NCBI GenBank assembly: GCA_024230295.1
Contig: JAAERN010000075.1
Span: 1-43,598 of the forward strand
Source: Planctomycetota bacterium
GTDB lineage: Bacteria; Planctomycetota; Phycisphaerae; Phycisphaerales; SM1A02
Reading direction: 5' to 3'
DNA: 43,598 nucleotides
Of this stretch, positions 22,451 to 31,221 are shown piece after piece. Below the pieces are notes generated by a model that was not told where the DNA came from, searched no databases, and saw nothing but the letters and a program-made list of their open reading frames with translations. The position numbers and the translations under genes were made by a program. Every line of letters begins with the position of its first letter. Position 1 is the stretch's first letter.

Positions 22451-25400
22451 GCAGATTGGACGCTGAAGCTTCGCATCCATGGCACCACCACGAGGGCGTT
22501 GCCGTTCTGTCGGCTGCGGAGGCTGTCCTCAAGGGAGTATTGGAGGGGGAGGCCGTCGTACACCGAATGCTGGTGACGGACGGCAGATCGACAGGGCGAT
22601 TTCAGAAGTCACTCGAGCACGGCGATGTTCGCGATTTGCTTCGCAAGCATCGGCTCGTGTGTCGGGTGGTCGGGGATGCGGGCCGCGCCATTGAATTGGC
22701 CCAGTGGAACGCAACTGAGGGGCGTCACGTGGTGGCATTGGTAGGTGGTCCGACCGTGACAGCGAGCATTCAAGCGCTTGAACGCATTGGAAACTTTGGT
22801 GGTGCCGAATCCATGGCCCTTTTCATGGAGCTTCCTGGAGGGTCAACGGGAAGCAGGGCAAGAATCGCCGCGGCTGGCTTGCCGCTCCTTGAGGCTTCGT
22901 GTGTCGAGAGCCTTCGTGGCTCTGTAGAACACGGGCTCCGAATCAGCCGGGGCGCCTCTGCGCCCTGCGTTATCGCTGTGAGCCCTGAGATCATGCAGTC
23001 TGAGGAGAGCCTGACCCTTCGCCCCAATCGCATGGCGGATCAGCCGCCGGCGGGTCTGCCGCGAACGCGCGGTCCGCGCTGGGATGAAATGGGCGGCGCG
23101 CTACGGATTGCGAGACGGCTCGAGCTCAACATTTCAAGATCCATGCCGAGTCCAGGTGAGCGAGCAGAGCTCGGTTTTGTAACAGTCGGAAGCGCTGATC
23201 GAACACTTCGGCGTCTCGAGACGTTGCTTGGAGTAGAACGCCGCCTGCCAACACTTCACCTTCGGATGACACATCCAATTGACGACGCCGCGATCGAGCG
23301 ATTGCTTCGCCGATGCAGAACAGTTGTTGTGCTGGAGCCTCCAGGTCAGCTTGTCGAATTGGCGCTCGTTCGAATCGCCCAGCGAATGGGCCGAGATGCG
23401 ATGGATCCCGCACTCGTATTGGGACACTCTCTGCTGTACGAGACGGACGCCAAGCATCTTCTTCATCCGTCACCGATGGCTCGGATTCTCTCGCCGCTCA
23501 TCCAAACGGTGGTCACCGGACCATCTCTGGAGTCTCGGCTGGCCGAGCCTTCTCCATCTTTACCGCTCCATCTCGAGCCATATCGATTCGGAGACTCGGC
23601 GCACGCAGAGGAACTTCGAGAACTCCTCGTCGGAATGATTGAAGCCGAGTCTGATACGAGCGATGAGGAGGATGCGCCCGACCAGACTGGCCAAACTGAA
23701 CATCCGGTGCGATGGATGGTTCAGGGCAAGTGGGTGGGGCCGATCGAAGGCGTCACGGTGCACGCCGAATTCTGGGGTGCGTCGCGGTTTCGGCGATCAG
23801 GGGCTGCGGCAATCAGGCAGGCAGCTGTGGACGGGGGAACGTGGCTTCTCGTCATTGCAGCTGGCCCGCCCCCGCAAGGGAGGGAACTCGAGCGGCTTGT
23901 TGGAGGAATGGTCCCTGGCGAGAGAGCTGGGCAAACGCGGATTGTCCGAAGGAGCGGTCGAGCCCCCGCTGAGATCCAACGAAGTATGCGAGAGGCGTCC
24001 ACGGCGGACGGGTTGACCGTTCTCATCGTCGAGGACGATTTGCCAACGCGATTTGATGCAAGCACGATGGAGCATGCGCTGGCAGCAGTTGATCGAATCG
24101 GCTACCAACACACGCAGCGGGTCGCATGGCCCGCGGACCGGGCATGTGTCATTCGGGAGCCGTCCGATTTGCGGCAACGCGAACTGCGAATGGTCGATGA
24201 AGCGATTGCTGAGGGCACCACCATGAGCGTGGGACCGATTTCGTTGCGATGGCCGCCGCGGATGTCGGGTCGCGTGCAGCCGCTAGCAGAACAGGTCGAA
24301 GTAGTTCGAACGAGTCCGCCTACGCGTGGTATTCGCGGCGACGATGTTCCGGGGCAGCCTGTGTTCGAACATGCCTCTCAACCTGTGTGGTCAGCACATC
24401 TGGCAGGCTTCCGAGGGGGATCACCTGGGTTGGCCGCATCGGTATTGGAGCAGGCAGCGGTTGTAGCCGGATACCACGTCGAAGTTGGATGCGATCCCCG
24501 GCCGACCGGGCCGGGCAGACGGAAGCTCTCGCAAGTCGTCTTCTGCCGACCCAGAAACGAAGCGGAACGGGCAGCGGTCCCTCCGGTGATTCCGTGGGGA
24601 GAGGCGGATCTTCTTCTGGGCTTTGACCGAGGATCCACACTTGATGCAGTCGATCCCGACGGCAACTACAGGGTTGCCTCGGCTGGGCGGACGTCGATCT
24701 TCGCCAATACTGGTCTCTTTGAAGATGAACTGGATCGCTTTGATGACCAGGATGAGGCGGCAAGCGTCATTCAGGCCCACCTTAAAAAGGTTGCTGCGGC
24801 GGAGCCCGCGCTGTGTTCAGATCTGACGGGCGTGTGTCGGTACCGATTCCACAACGAACGATTGTCTGACCTCGTATTGGTGGGTCTTGCCTGGCAAGCA
24901 GGGCGAATTCCACTCTCGCTGGACGCGATGCATCGCGGTATCCAAAGTGTCGAGTCTCGGGGTTGGGCGAGGCTCGGCGAGGCCTTCGAGTACGGCCGTT
25001 CGGCCTGGCTCGATCCGGGTCGGTTGCTGCGGACTCAAGAAAGCGCTGTTGAGCCGGGGCTACGGTCCATCCGCCGCTATCGACTGATACTTGCCAGAGG
25101 TCGCCTGTTTGGCCGCGATCGCGCAGGGCGGTTCAGGCAGGTGGCAGGCCGGGTTCTCGATGAAGTCCCTGGTCTGCTCGAGACGGCTGCGGGACGGGAA
25201 GCGCATCGCGACTTCATCGTGGCGCTTCGGCGGTGTGTGACTTGGGGTGGCTTTGAGATGGCCGAGCGTTTTGCAGGTCGGATCATTTCGCTCTATCAGG
25301 TCGATCGGGCTGACACCGGCAGGGCGTTGACGCGGGCAGCGATCCTGCCGTTGGCAGAAACTCTTCTCATTCGCGATGCTATCTACGTGGCTTCGATGGC

Positions 25401-25797
25401 AATCAGTTCGGAGCACCGCCGCCAAACCCAGCAGCGGCTCAATGTGCGCCGCGGGCGAGGGGATCGTATTTCTATTCGATATCTGACGCGACTTGAGTGC
25501 GTCTTTGTTCGCTGGCGATTCCGCCTCGACCTGAGAACCAGCGATTGGATGGCACACGTATTGGCTGCGGCGAAGTACGTGCACCCAAAGGGGCTTCGTG
25601 GCCGACGGAGCCAGAGGCAAGTCCGAGCTTTGGTTTCGGAGGTCGTCATGCAGGCGACGAGTGCGCCCGACGATGATTACGAGTCATGGCGTGCTGTTCT
25701 CGAAATGTTCCATGCCATGGCGCTGGACGGGCGTCTTCGTCGAGTCAGTCCAGCATCGCTTCGGCGGGAGATTCGTCGCCTTCGGCCCGTCGGCTGA
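22447..25797 (+). CDS. Long-form indolepyruvate ferredoxin oxidoreductase relative lacking TPP and Fe-S motifs
   Basis: A 1116-residue protein whose domain order follows the fused (long) indolepyruvate:ferredoxin oxidoreductases. Residues 14-200 resemble the pyrimidine-binding domain and 240-310 the transketolase C-terminal-like domain (GFVTVGSADRTLRRLETLLG, LRMTHPI). Residues 420-600 are the TPP/Fe-S region, 645-760 the gamma domain (GEADLLLGF, GRTSIFANTG), 796-856 its second half (LVGLAWQAGRIPLS, EAFEYGR), and a C-terminal helical domain follows. The motifs needed for catalysis are gone: the GDG..N-type TPP-magnesium site reads GASRFRRSG then AAGPPPQ, the gamma-domain glycine loop reads GFRGGSPG, and neither the CxGCPH cysteines nor ferredoxin-type cysteine clusters remain. 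It is therefore probably not an oxidoreductase; its actual role is unknown. It starts with GTG, coupled to the HAD gene. Its last 53 bases overlap rlmN tail to tail. Confidence 0.75.
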   Translation: MSRLDAEASHPWHHHEGVAVLSAAEAVLKGVLEGEAVVHRMLVTDGRSTGRFQKSLEHGDVRDLLRKHRLVCRVVGDAGRAIELAQWNATEGRHVVALVGGPTVTASIQALERIGNFGGAESMALFMELPGGSTGSRARIAAAGLPLLEASCVESLRGSVEHGLRISRGASAPCVIAVSPEIMQSEESLTLRPNRMADQPPAGLPRTRGPRWDEMGGALRIARRLELNISRSMPSPGERAELGFVTVGSADRTLRRLETLLGVERRLPTLHLRMTHPIDDAAIERLLRRCRTVVVLEPPGQLVELALVRIAQRMGRDAMDPALVLGHSLLYETDAKHLLHPSPMARILSPLIQTVVTGPSLESRLAEPSPSLPLHLEPYRFGDSAHAEELRELLVGMIEAESDTSDEEDAPDQTGQTEHPVRWMVQGKWVGPIEGVTVHAEFWGASRFRRSGAAAIRQAAVDGGTWLLVIAAGPPPQGRELERLVGGMVPGERAGQTRIVRRSGRAPAEIQRSMREASTADGLTVLIVEDDLPTRFDASTMEHALAAVDRIGYQHTQRVAWPADRACVIREPSDLRQRELRMVDEAIAEGTTMSVGPISLRWPPRMSGRVQPLAEQVEVVRTSPPTRGIRGDDVPGQPVFEHASQPVWSAHLAGFRGGSPGLAASVLEQAAVVAGYHVEVGCDPRPTGPGRRKLSQVVFCRPRNEAERAAVPPVIPWGEADLLLGFDRGSTLDAVDPDGNYRVASAGRTSIFANTGLFEDELDRFDDQDEAASVIQAHLKKVAAAEPALCSDLTGVCRYRFHNERLSDLVLVGLAWQAGRIPLSLDAMHRGIQSVESRGWARLGEAFEYGRSAWLDPGRLLRTQESAVEPGLRSIRRYRLILARGRLFGRDRAGRFRQVAGRVLDEVPGLLETAAGREAHRDFIVALRRCVTWGGFEMAERFAGRIISLYQVDRADTGRALTRAAILPLAETLLIRDAIYVASMAISSEHRRQTQQRLNVRRGRGDRISIRYLTRLECVFVRWRFRLDLRTSDWMAHVLAAAKYVHPKGLRGRRSQRQVRALVSEVVMQATSAPDDDYESWRAVLEMFHAMALDGRLRRVSPASLRREIRRLRPVG

Positions 25798-26860
25798 CCC
25801 CGGCCCGCGACTCCTGGCGTAGTTGCCCGCATGCCGCGGCAATGTCGCGGCCACGGCTTGCGCGGATATGCGTGTTGATCCGCCGGCTCCGCAGCACACC
25901 TTGAAACGCGTGCACATCCTCGTCAGTAGGTCGCTCGAACGGCAAACCCTCGACCGCGTTGTAGCGAATCAAGTTGATGTTGCATCTGAGGGTTGTTGCT
26001 ATATCAGCGAGTTGCCTTGCATGATGACTGCGATCATTGACGCCTCGGAGCAGCAGGTACTCCAAAGTAATCTCGCGCCCTGTCGCTTCGAAGAAATCGC
26101 TGCAGGCCGAGAGGATCTCGCTGATCGTTGCGTACTCTGCCCACGGAATTAGTTGCCGCCGAAGTTCATCATTCGGTGCGTGCAGACTGAGCGCGAGGGT
26201 CACCGGTACCGGGAAAGCAGCCAGTCGCCGAATCGCTGGGGGGAGCCCCACGGTGGAGACCGTGATGCGGCGAGCGCCGATTCCGAGTCCCCATGACGCG
26301 TTCATTGTCGTGATGGCTTGGGTGATGGCGGCGTAGTTGGCCAGTGGTTCGCCCATCCCCATGAAGACGACGTTCGTTACGCGGCCGCCGCTGAGTTGGC
26401 CGAGTCGCCATGCCTGCTCCACAATCCTGCCCGCCGTGAGATTGCCATCGAGCCCTTCCATTCCGGATGCGCAGAAACGACAACCAACAGGGCAGCCGAC
26501 CTGGCTTGAGACGCACGCGGTCCGCCGGGCATCTGCGGGAATCAGCACGGTTTCTGTCGAAGGCGGTCTTTCAAGAACACTCATCTTCGTTCCGCTTCGT
26601 GGCCACTCAAGAAGCAGTTTCTGGGTGCCATCGGTAGCAACCTGCCTTCGAGACTCATGCCCTTCGAGGATGGGGAGCAACTCGGCGATCAGCATCCGAT
26701 GGTCTTTTGAGAGATTGCTCATCTCAGAGGGATCACTGACGCCTTTGCCGTAGACCCAGTTGATGATCTGGTCGGCAGTGAATCCGGGCAGGCCATGATT
26801 ACTGCACCAGTGGCGCAAGCTCTCAGGGTCATGATCAAAGAATGCGATGGGAGTACTCAC
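25745..26860 (-). CDS. rlmN: Dual-specificity 23S rRNA/tRNA adenine-C2 methyltransferase RlmN
   Basis: A 371-residue radical-SAM enzyme that methylates A2503 of 23S rRNA and A37 of some tRNAs. The cluster motif is Cys123-x3-Cys127-x2-Cys130 (GCPVGCRFC). FMGMGEPLANY, TVSTVGLPPAI and LALSLHAPNDELR are family signatures. The catalytic cysteines are Cys116 (TACVSSQ) and the C-terminal Cys in RDIAAACGQL. A 20-residue Arg/Glu-rich tail follows; its end overlaps the convergent oxidoreductase-like gene by 53 bp. The start is GTG at 26860, overlapping the ispH stop as GTGA, so it is the second gene of ispH-rlmN. Confidence 0.96.
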   Translation of the reverse strand: MSTPIAFFDHDPESLRHWCSNHGLPGFTADQIINWVYGKGVSDPSEMSNLSKDHRMLIAELLPILEGHESRRQVATDGTQKLLLEWPRSGTKMSVLERPPSTETVLIPADARRTACVSSQVGCPVGCRFCASGMEGLDGNLTAGRIVEQAWRLGQLSGGRVTNVVFMGMGEPLANYAAITQAITTMNASWGLGIGARRITVSTVGLPPAIRRLAAFPVPVTLALSLHAPNDELRRQLIPWAEYATISEILSACSDFFEATGREITLEYLLLRGVNDRSHHARQLADIATTLRCNINLIRYNAVEGLPFERPTDEDVHAFQGVLRSRRINTHIRASRGRDIAAACGQLRQESRAGVSRRAEGDESPAEAMLD

Positions 26861-27915
26861 TGGCTGGCGCCAATCGTCAGGCTGATAACTTGATGGGGGA
26901 CACTGTGGCGGGCGAGAAACTCATTGGTGGACGCGATGTTGTCCATGGTGATTCGGCGGCCATCTGGATCGATTGATCTGGATCTCATAAACTTTTTGAG
27001 AGTTCCCGGAAGTCCGAATTCGACGTTTTCGTGGAAGACGTCATGTTGCTCGACACTGCCGCCGAAGTTGGTATACAAGTGCAGGATGAGATCCTGAACG
27101 AGATCCTCTGGCGCGCTGGCACCGGCTGTCACAAGGACCGTCTCGGCTCCAGCGAGAACTTCTTCCGTGAGTTCCTTGCGATCATCGACGAGCACTGCCC
27201 GAGTTCCAGTTGATTCTGCGAGTTCCCGAAGCCGCTTGGAGTTCGAGCTGTTGCGTGAGCCAACGACGATTACCAAATCGCACTCCGAGGCCAAAATTCG
27301 CACAGCATGTTGCCGGTTCGTCGTCGCGTAGCAGATGTCATCGCTCGGCGGCTCATGGATTTCTGGAAATCGATCTTTGAGTGCCTTGATGATGACCGAT
27401 GCGTCAGTCATGCTCAGAGTCGTTTGGGTGAGATAGATGAGCATTGCTGGATCGTGGATCTGGAGTTCTGAAATGGCTGCGACCGAATCAACGACCTGAA
27501 TTGCATCGGGTGCCTCGCCTCGGGTACCGATGATTTCCTGATGCTCCTTGTGCCCCACGAGCAGAATCTGCCAGCCTCGTCGCGCATAGCGAATGGCTTC
27601 CGCGTGGACCTTGGTCACGAGCGGGCAGGTGGCGTCGATGGCGATCAATCGTCTCTCGGAAGCCGCCTCCCGGACGGCTGGACTGACGCCATGGGCGCTG
27701 AACACGAGAATGGATCCTTCCGGCACAGCCTCGATGGATTCGACGAATACGACTCCACGGTCGATGAATCGGTCGACGACGTGCTTGTTGTGGACGATCT
27801 CGTGATAGACGTAGATCGGTTCGTCGTCGATGACATCGAGAAGCTGATCCACGACATCGATCGCCATATAGACGCCTGCGCAGAATCCACGTGGGTTTGC
27901 CAAGAGAATCCGCAT
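26857..27915 (-). CDS. ispH: 4-hydroxy-3-methylbut-2-enyl diphosphate reductase
   Basis: A 352-residue Fe-S enzyme, the last step of the MEP pathway, making IPP and DMAPP. The three cluster cysteines are Cys12 (RGFCAGV), Cys97 (DATCPLV) and Cys195 (DICYATTNRQ). HEIVHN, FSAHGV, GHKEHQE and the TAGASAPE motif are all present. The ATG at 27915 has AGGAGA 5 bases upstream; the open frame upstream to 28098 is not conserved and overlaps the hpnC region. It is divergent from hpnCDE, whose substrate it ultimately supplies, across about 75 bp. A tail of about 40 residues after the usual end adds length relative to E. coli IspH (316). Confidence 0.97.
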   Translation of the reverse strand: MRILLANPRGFCAGVYMAIDVVDQLLDVIDDEPIYVYHEIVHNKHVVDRFIDRGVVFVESIEAVPEGSILVFSAHGVSPAVREAASERRLIAIDATCPLVTKVHAEAIRYARRGWQILLVGHKEHQEIIGTRGEAPDAIQVVDSVAAISELQIHDPAMLIYLTQTTLSMTDASVIIKALKDRFPEIHEPPSDDICYATTNRQHAVRILASECDLVIVVGSRNSSNSKRLRELAESTGTRAVLVDDRKELTEEVLAGAETVLVTAGASAPEDLVQDLILHLYTNFGGSVEQHDVFHENVEFGLPGTLKKFMRSRSIDPDGRRITMDNIASTNEFLARHSVPHQVISLTIGASQ

Positions 27916-27990
27916 GCCGTCTCCTGTGTGTTGGAATGCAGGCCAATGCCCGCCCGCGAATCGTGCCCCATGATAGCCTGCGGCTCCAAG

Positions 27991-28929
27991 ATGGATACCA
28001 AGATCATCGACATGTTGGAAAGGTGGGGGCCGGAACGCTGTGAGTCTCTCTCTCGAGATCAGGCTGCCGGATACTGCCAAAAACTGACTCTTGGGCATTA
28101 CGAAAATTTCAGCGTACTGAGCAAGTTCGTGCCAGAGCGGATGCGGGATGGTGTGTGCGCGGTGTACGCATTCTGCCGTTGGGCGGATGATCTCTCTGAT
28201 GAGTCTTGCGACACAGCAACCGCGCTCTCGCGGCTTGAGTGGTGGCGGAGCGAATTGGAACTGTGTCTCAAGGGCTCACCTCGCCATCCGGTGTTCGTGG
28301 CGCTGGCGGATGTGTGCGAGCGGCATGCGCTTGACGGCGATCTCTTCCTCGCCTTGATCGATGCCTTTGTTCAGGATCAGCACCAGTCTCGGTACGACAC
28401 ATGGGAAGACCTCATTGGCTATTGCCGCGGGAGCGCTGATCCGGTGGGGAGGTTGGTACTTCAACTTGCCGACGTACAGCCGAGTTTGGCGACGCTCGAA
28501 GACAGTGATGCGGTCTGCACCGGACTTCAACTCGCCAACCATTGGCAGGATGTCCGCCGCGACATACTTGAACGAGATCGCATCTACATTCCACGTGATG
28601 TGGTGAACGTGGACAATTTCGAATCCAGGCTTGTCTCGACCGCAAAGGTGGGGCACGCTCCAGATCGTGAGTTCCTCGTGAACTATCGCGACCTCATGGC
28701 AGGGCTCGTCTCGCGGACGCGACCACTTCTTGGGCGAATTCATTCGCTGCTAGAAGCAGTTCCGCCCGACCTTCACCCCATGCTGTGGCTCTTTGCTGCA
28801 GGCGGCAGCACGACCTTGAATCTTATCGAGCGGTCGGACCATGAAACCATTTTGTATCGCCCGTCGATTTCGAAGCCGAGAAAGCTGCTTCTTCTGTGGC
28901 AGGCGTCGCGTCAGGGGCGGGTCGCGTGA
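27991..28929 (+). CDS. hpnC: Squalene biosynthesis protein HpnC (hydroxysqualene synthase pair)
   Basis: A 312-residue trans-isoprenyl diphosphate synthase-fold protein. In the HpnCDE route HpnD makes presqualene diphosphate from two farnesyl-PP and HpnC turns it into hydroxysqualene. HYENFSV, AVYAFCRWADDLSDE (first Asp-rich motif) and LANHWQDVRRDI (second Asp-rich motif) are the expected signatures. The start is uncertain: ATG codons at 27970, 27991 and 28012 are all in frame without a good ribosome-binding site, and 27991 is a middle choice. The stop overlaps the GTG of hpnD (GTGA). Confidence 0.92.
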   Translation: MDTKIIDMLERWGPERCESLSRDQAAGYCQKLTLGHYENFSVLSKFVPERMRDGVCAVYAFCRWADDLSDESCDTATALSRLEWWRSELELCLKGSPRHPVFVALADVCERHALDGDLFLALIDAFVQDQHQSRYDTWEDLIGYCRGSADPVGRLVLQLADVQPSLATLEDSDAVCTGLQLANHWQDVRRDILERDRIYIPRDVVNVDNFESRLVSTAKVGHAPDREFLVNYRDLMAGLVSRTRPLLGRIHSLLEAVPPDLHPMLWLFAAGGSTTLNLIERSDHETILYRPSISKPRKLLLLWQASRQGRVA

Positions 28930-29801
28930 GCGGCGGAACCCTGGTGGCAGCGCCGCATCGTTCACTTGAGTGGTGTCGGGCGATTGTGCGCAAGCGAGCA
29001 GGCAACTTCTACTGGGGGCTGCGGCTTCTTCCTGATCCCAAACGCTCGGCACTCTTCGCGCTCTACGCCTGGATGCGGCGGGCCGACGACATCGCGGACG
29101 ACGCCGTCGACATACGCAGCGCGCAGGATCAACTTGCAGTGTTCGGAGCTCGAACTCGGGAGATTCTTTCTGGTGAGGACCCGGGGGATGAGGAACTCTG
29201 GCAGGCGATGGCCTGGGTGGCTCGGAACTGGTCGTTGCCAGCGGAGCCATTCGAGGAAATGCTGCGCGGACAAGCTGATGATCTGAGTGACCGGACGATC
29301 GAGACAACGGAGGATCTTCTGGACTACTGCCGGTGTGTTGCTTCGACAGTCGGTGTGTTGTGCGTCACGATTTGGGGCTACCACGGAGACGAAGCGTTGG
29401 ACTTAGCCATTGAACGCGGCGTGGCTTTGCAACTCACGAATGTACTTCGCGATGTTGGAGAAGACGTTGCTTCGGGGCGGTGCTATTTGCCAGCAGAGGA
29501 TCTCCGCGTCCACGGATTGAGCGCCTCGTCGCTTGTCTCGTGGCAGCGCGAAGACGTATGTGAATCATTCATTCGGCGGTGGATCGATACAGCTCGTGCC
29601 TGCTACGACGTATCGTTGCCCCTCGATGACATGGTGTCCAAGGATTGTCGGCCGACACTTCGGGCGATGACGGGCATTTATCGGGCGCTTCTCGATCGCA
29701 TCGATGCCGCGCCACGCCGAGTCACCAGTGTGCCCGGCGTCTCGATATCGAAGCTCGCCAAAATCATGATTGCGATTCGCTCTCGCAGAGGTTCATCGTG
29801 A
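28926..29801 (+). CDS. hpnD: Presqualene diphosphate synthase HpnD
   Basis: A 291-residue squalene/phytoene synthase-family protein. The first Asp-rich motif is RRADDIADD and the second LTNVLRDVGEDVASGRCYLP, which is the phytoene-synthase-like version seen in HpnD. LYAWMRRADD replaces the AFCRWADD of HpnC, which helps to tell the two apart. The gene starts with GTG at 28926 in a GTGA overlap with hpnC and ends in a GTGA overlap with hpnE. Its order between hpnC and hpnE strengthens the assignment over a carotenoid phytoene synthase. Confidence 0.92.
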   Translation: MSGGTLVAAPHRSLEWCRAIVRKRAGNFYWGLRLLPDPKRSALFALYAWMRRADDIADDAVDIRSAQDQLAVFGARTREILSGEDPGDEELWQAMAWVARNWSLPAEPFEEMLRGQADDLSDRTIETTEDLLDYCRCVASTVGVLCVTIWGYHGDEALDLAIERGVALQLTNVLRDVGEDVASGRCYLPAEDLRVHGLSASSLVSWQREDVCESFIRRWIDTARACYDVSLPLDDMVSKDCRPTLRAMTGIYRALLDRIDAAPRRVTSVPGVSISKLAKIMIAIRSRRGSS

Positions 29802-31198
29802 GCGGAGACGTGGTCGTGATCGGTGGGGGCCTCTCCGGACTTGCCGCTGCGCTGCGGCTTGGCGATGCTGGCTACCGGCCAATCGTTCTTGAATCGCGGC
29901 GACGGCTCGGTGGACGCGCCTCCAGTTTCGACGACAGTGTGAGCGGTCGTGTGTTCGATAACTGCCAGCACGTTCTCATGGGGTGCTGCACCAACCTGCT
30001 TGATTTCTACACCAGAATCGGCGTCGAGAATGCAATCGAGTGGCATGACACAATCGCATGGTGCCGCCCAGACGGGGGGCGCGACGTGATGCGTTCGCGT
30101 GCGCTTCCTGCCCCGCTACATCTCGCCGGGAGTTTCCGCCGAATGAAGCTGCTGGACCGCCCTGCCCGCCGCGCAGTCCGCCGCGCGATGTGGCGCATGC
30201 TTCGCATCGGGACTCGGGGACGACACCGATTCGGAGGCAAGACATTCCAGTCGCTGCTGGATGAGTGGCGGCAACCCGTACAGGCAGTGCGGTTGTTCTG
30301 GGAACCCATCGTGGTGAGCGCGTGCAATGTGCCCCTTGACGAAGTGGCCGCTGTTCACGCCCTGCAGGTCTTTCAGGATGGATTCCTTGCTGGGAAGTGG
30401 CACGCCACGATGGGCGTTCCACGGGTTCCACTTGCGGACCTGTACGCGCCTGCTTCGGCTGCGATTGCGGACGCTGGTGGAGAAATTCGCCTGGGCTGGA
30501 AGGCGACCGGCATCGGCGTATCAAGCAGGAGCGTGATTGGTGTGGAAACCAGTCGTGACTTTGTGCGGGCTGACCGCGTCGTCGCAGCGCTGCCCTGGGA
30601 GCAGTTGGATGGGATCCTTGATGCCAACATTCGTGAATTTGACCAGCGGGTGGGCGAACTTGCAGTTCTCGGGCACAGCCCGATTCTCGGCGTACATGTT
30701 CTGCTGGACCGCGAGGTGATGGGAGAGCCGCATCTGGTGATGCCCGGACGGAAGACTCACTGGTTCTTCAACAAGGGAGTGGCCGACGACGGGACGCAGC
30801 ACATCCATGCCGTGGTAAGCGCTGCCGATGCGTGGATGGATCGATCGAGCGATGAGATTGAGGCTGCAGTACTGGAGGATCTGGCGCATGCGTACCCGCG
30901 TGTTGCAGATGCCAAGGTATTGCAGGTTCGCCCGATCAAGGAACGCAGAGCGACCTTTCGCGCGGCGCCTCAGGCGGAGGTCGCCCGGCCGCACGCGAGC
31001 CCGAGCCCGGTTGGCGCAAGCGGCGGAGATTTGAATGGACTGTATTTAGCGGGCGATTGGTGCGCGACTGGTTGGCCTGCCACGATGGAGGGCGCGGTAC
31101 GCAGTGGATACCTCGCGGCGGAAGCGATCACCGGTGTTGAGGGCGTGGTTGCCGATGCGCCCGCAGGAGTTCTGGTGCGAGCGCTGGCGGCGGGGTGA
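29798..31198 (+). CDS. hpnE: Hydroxysqualene dehydroxylase HpnE (FAD-dependent)
   Basis: A 466-residue flavoprotein that reduces hydroxysqualene to squalene, completing the HpnCDE pathway. The N-terminal dinucleotide-binding motif is VVVIGGGLSGLAAALRLG, followed by the acidic strand end LESRRRLGGRASSF. The C-terminal FAD motif is LYLAGDWCATGWPATMEGAVRSG. FDNCQHVLMGC and the FWEPIVVSACN segment are typical of this branch of the amine-oxidase/phytoene-desaturase family. The start is GTG at 29798, coupled to hpnD. No squalene-hopene cyclase or oxidosqualene cyclase lies in the window, so whether hopanoids or sterols are made cannot be said. Confidence 0.92.
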   Translation: MSGDVVVIGGGLSGLAAALRLGDAGYRPIVLESRRRLGGRASSFDDSVSGRVFDNCQHVLMGCCTNLLDFYTRIGVENAIEWHDTIAWCRPDGGRDVMRSRALPAPLHLAGSFRRMKLLDRPARRAVRRAMWRMLRIGTRGRHRFGGKTFQSLLDEWRQPVQAVRLFWEPIVVSACNVPLDEVAAVHALQVFQDGFLAGKWHATMGVPRVPLADLYAPASAAIADAGGEIRLGWKATGIGVSSRSVIGVETSRDFVRADRVVAALPWEQLDGILDANIREFDQRVGELAVLGHSPILGVHVLLDREVMGEPHLVMPGRKTHWFFNKGVADDGTQHIHAVVSAADAWMDRSSDEIEAAVLEDLAHAYPRVADAKVLQVRPIKERRATFRAAPQAEVARPHASPSPVGASGGDLNGLYLAGDWCATGWPATMEGAVRSGYLAAEAITGVEGVVADAPAGVLVRALAAG

Positions 31199-31221
31199 TT
31201 GCCCTTGCCAGTTCTCCCCTG

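Noticed and set aside
27916-28098. 61-codon upstream extension of ispH
   Set aside because: IspH proteins begin next to the first cluster cysteine; AGGAGA is correctly placed for the ATG at 27915, and the extension would run into hpnC.
29645-29797. N-terminal extension of hpnE into hpnD
   Set aside because: The FAD-binding N-terminus begins immediately after the GTG at 29798, which also forms the GTGA overlap used throughout this operon.
31199-31221. Hairpin terminator between hpnE and the prolyl oligopeptidase gene
   Set aside because: Only a 4-bp CCCC/GGGG pairing is possible, without a T-run on either strand, so it is too weak to call.
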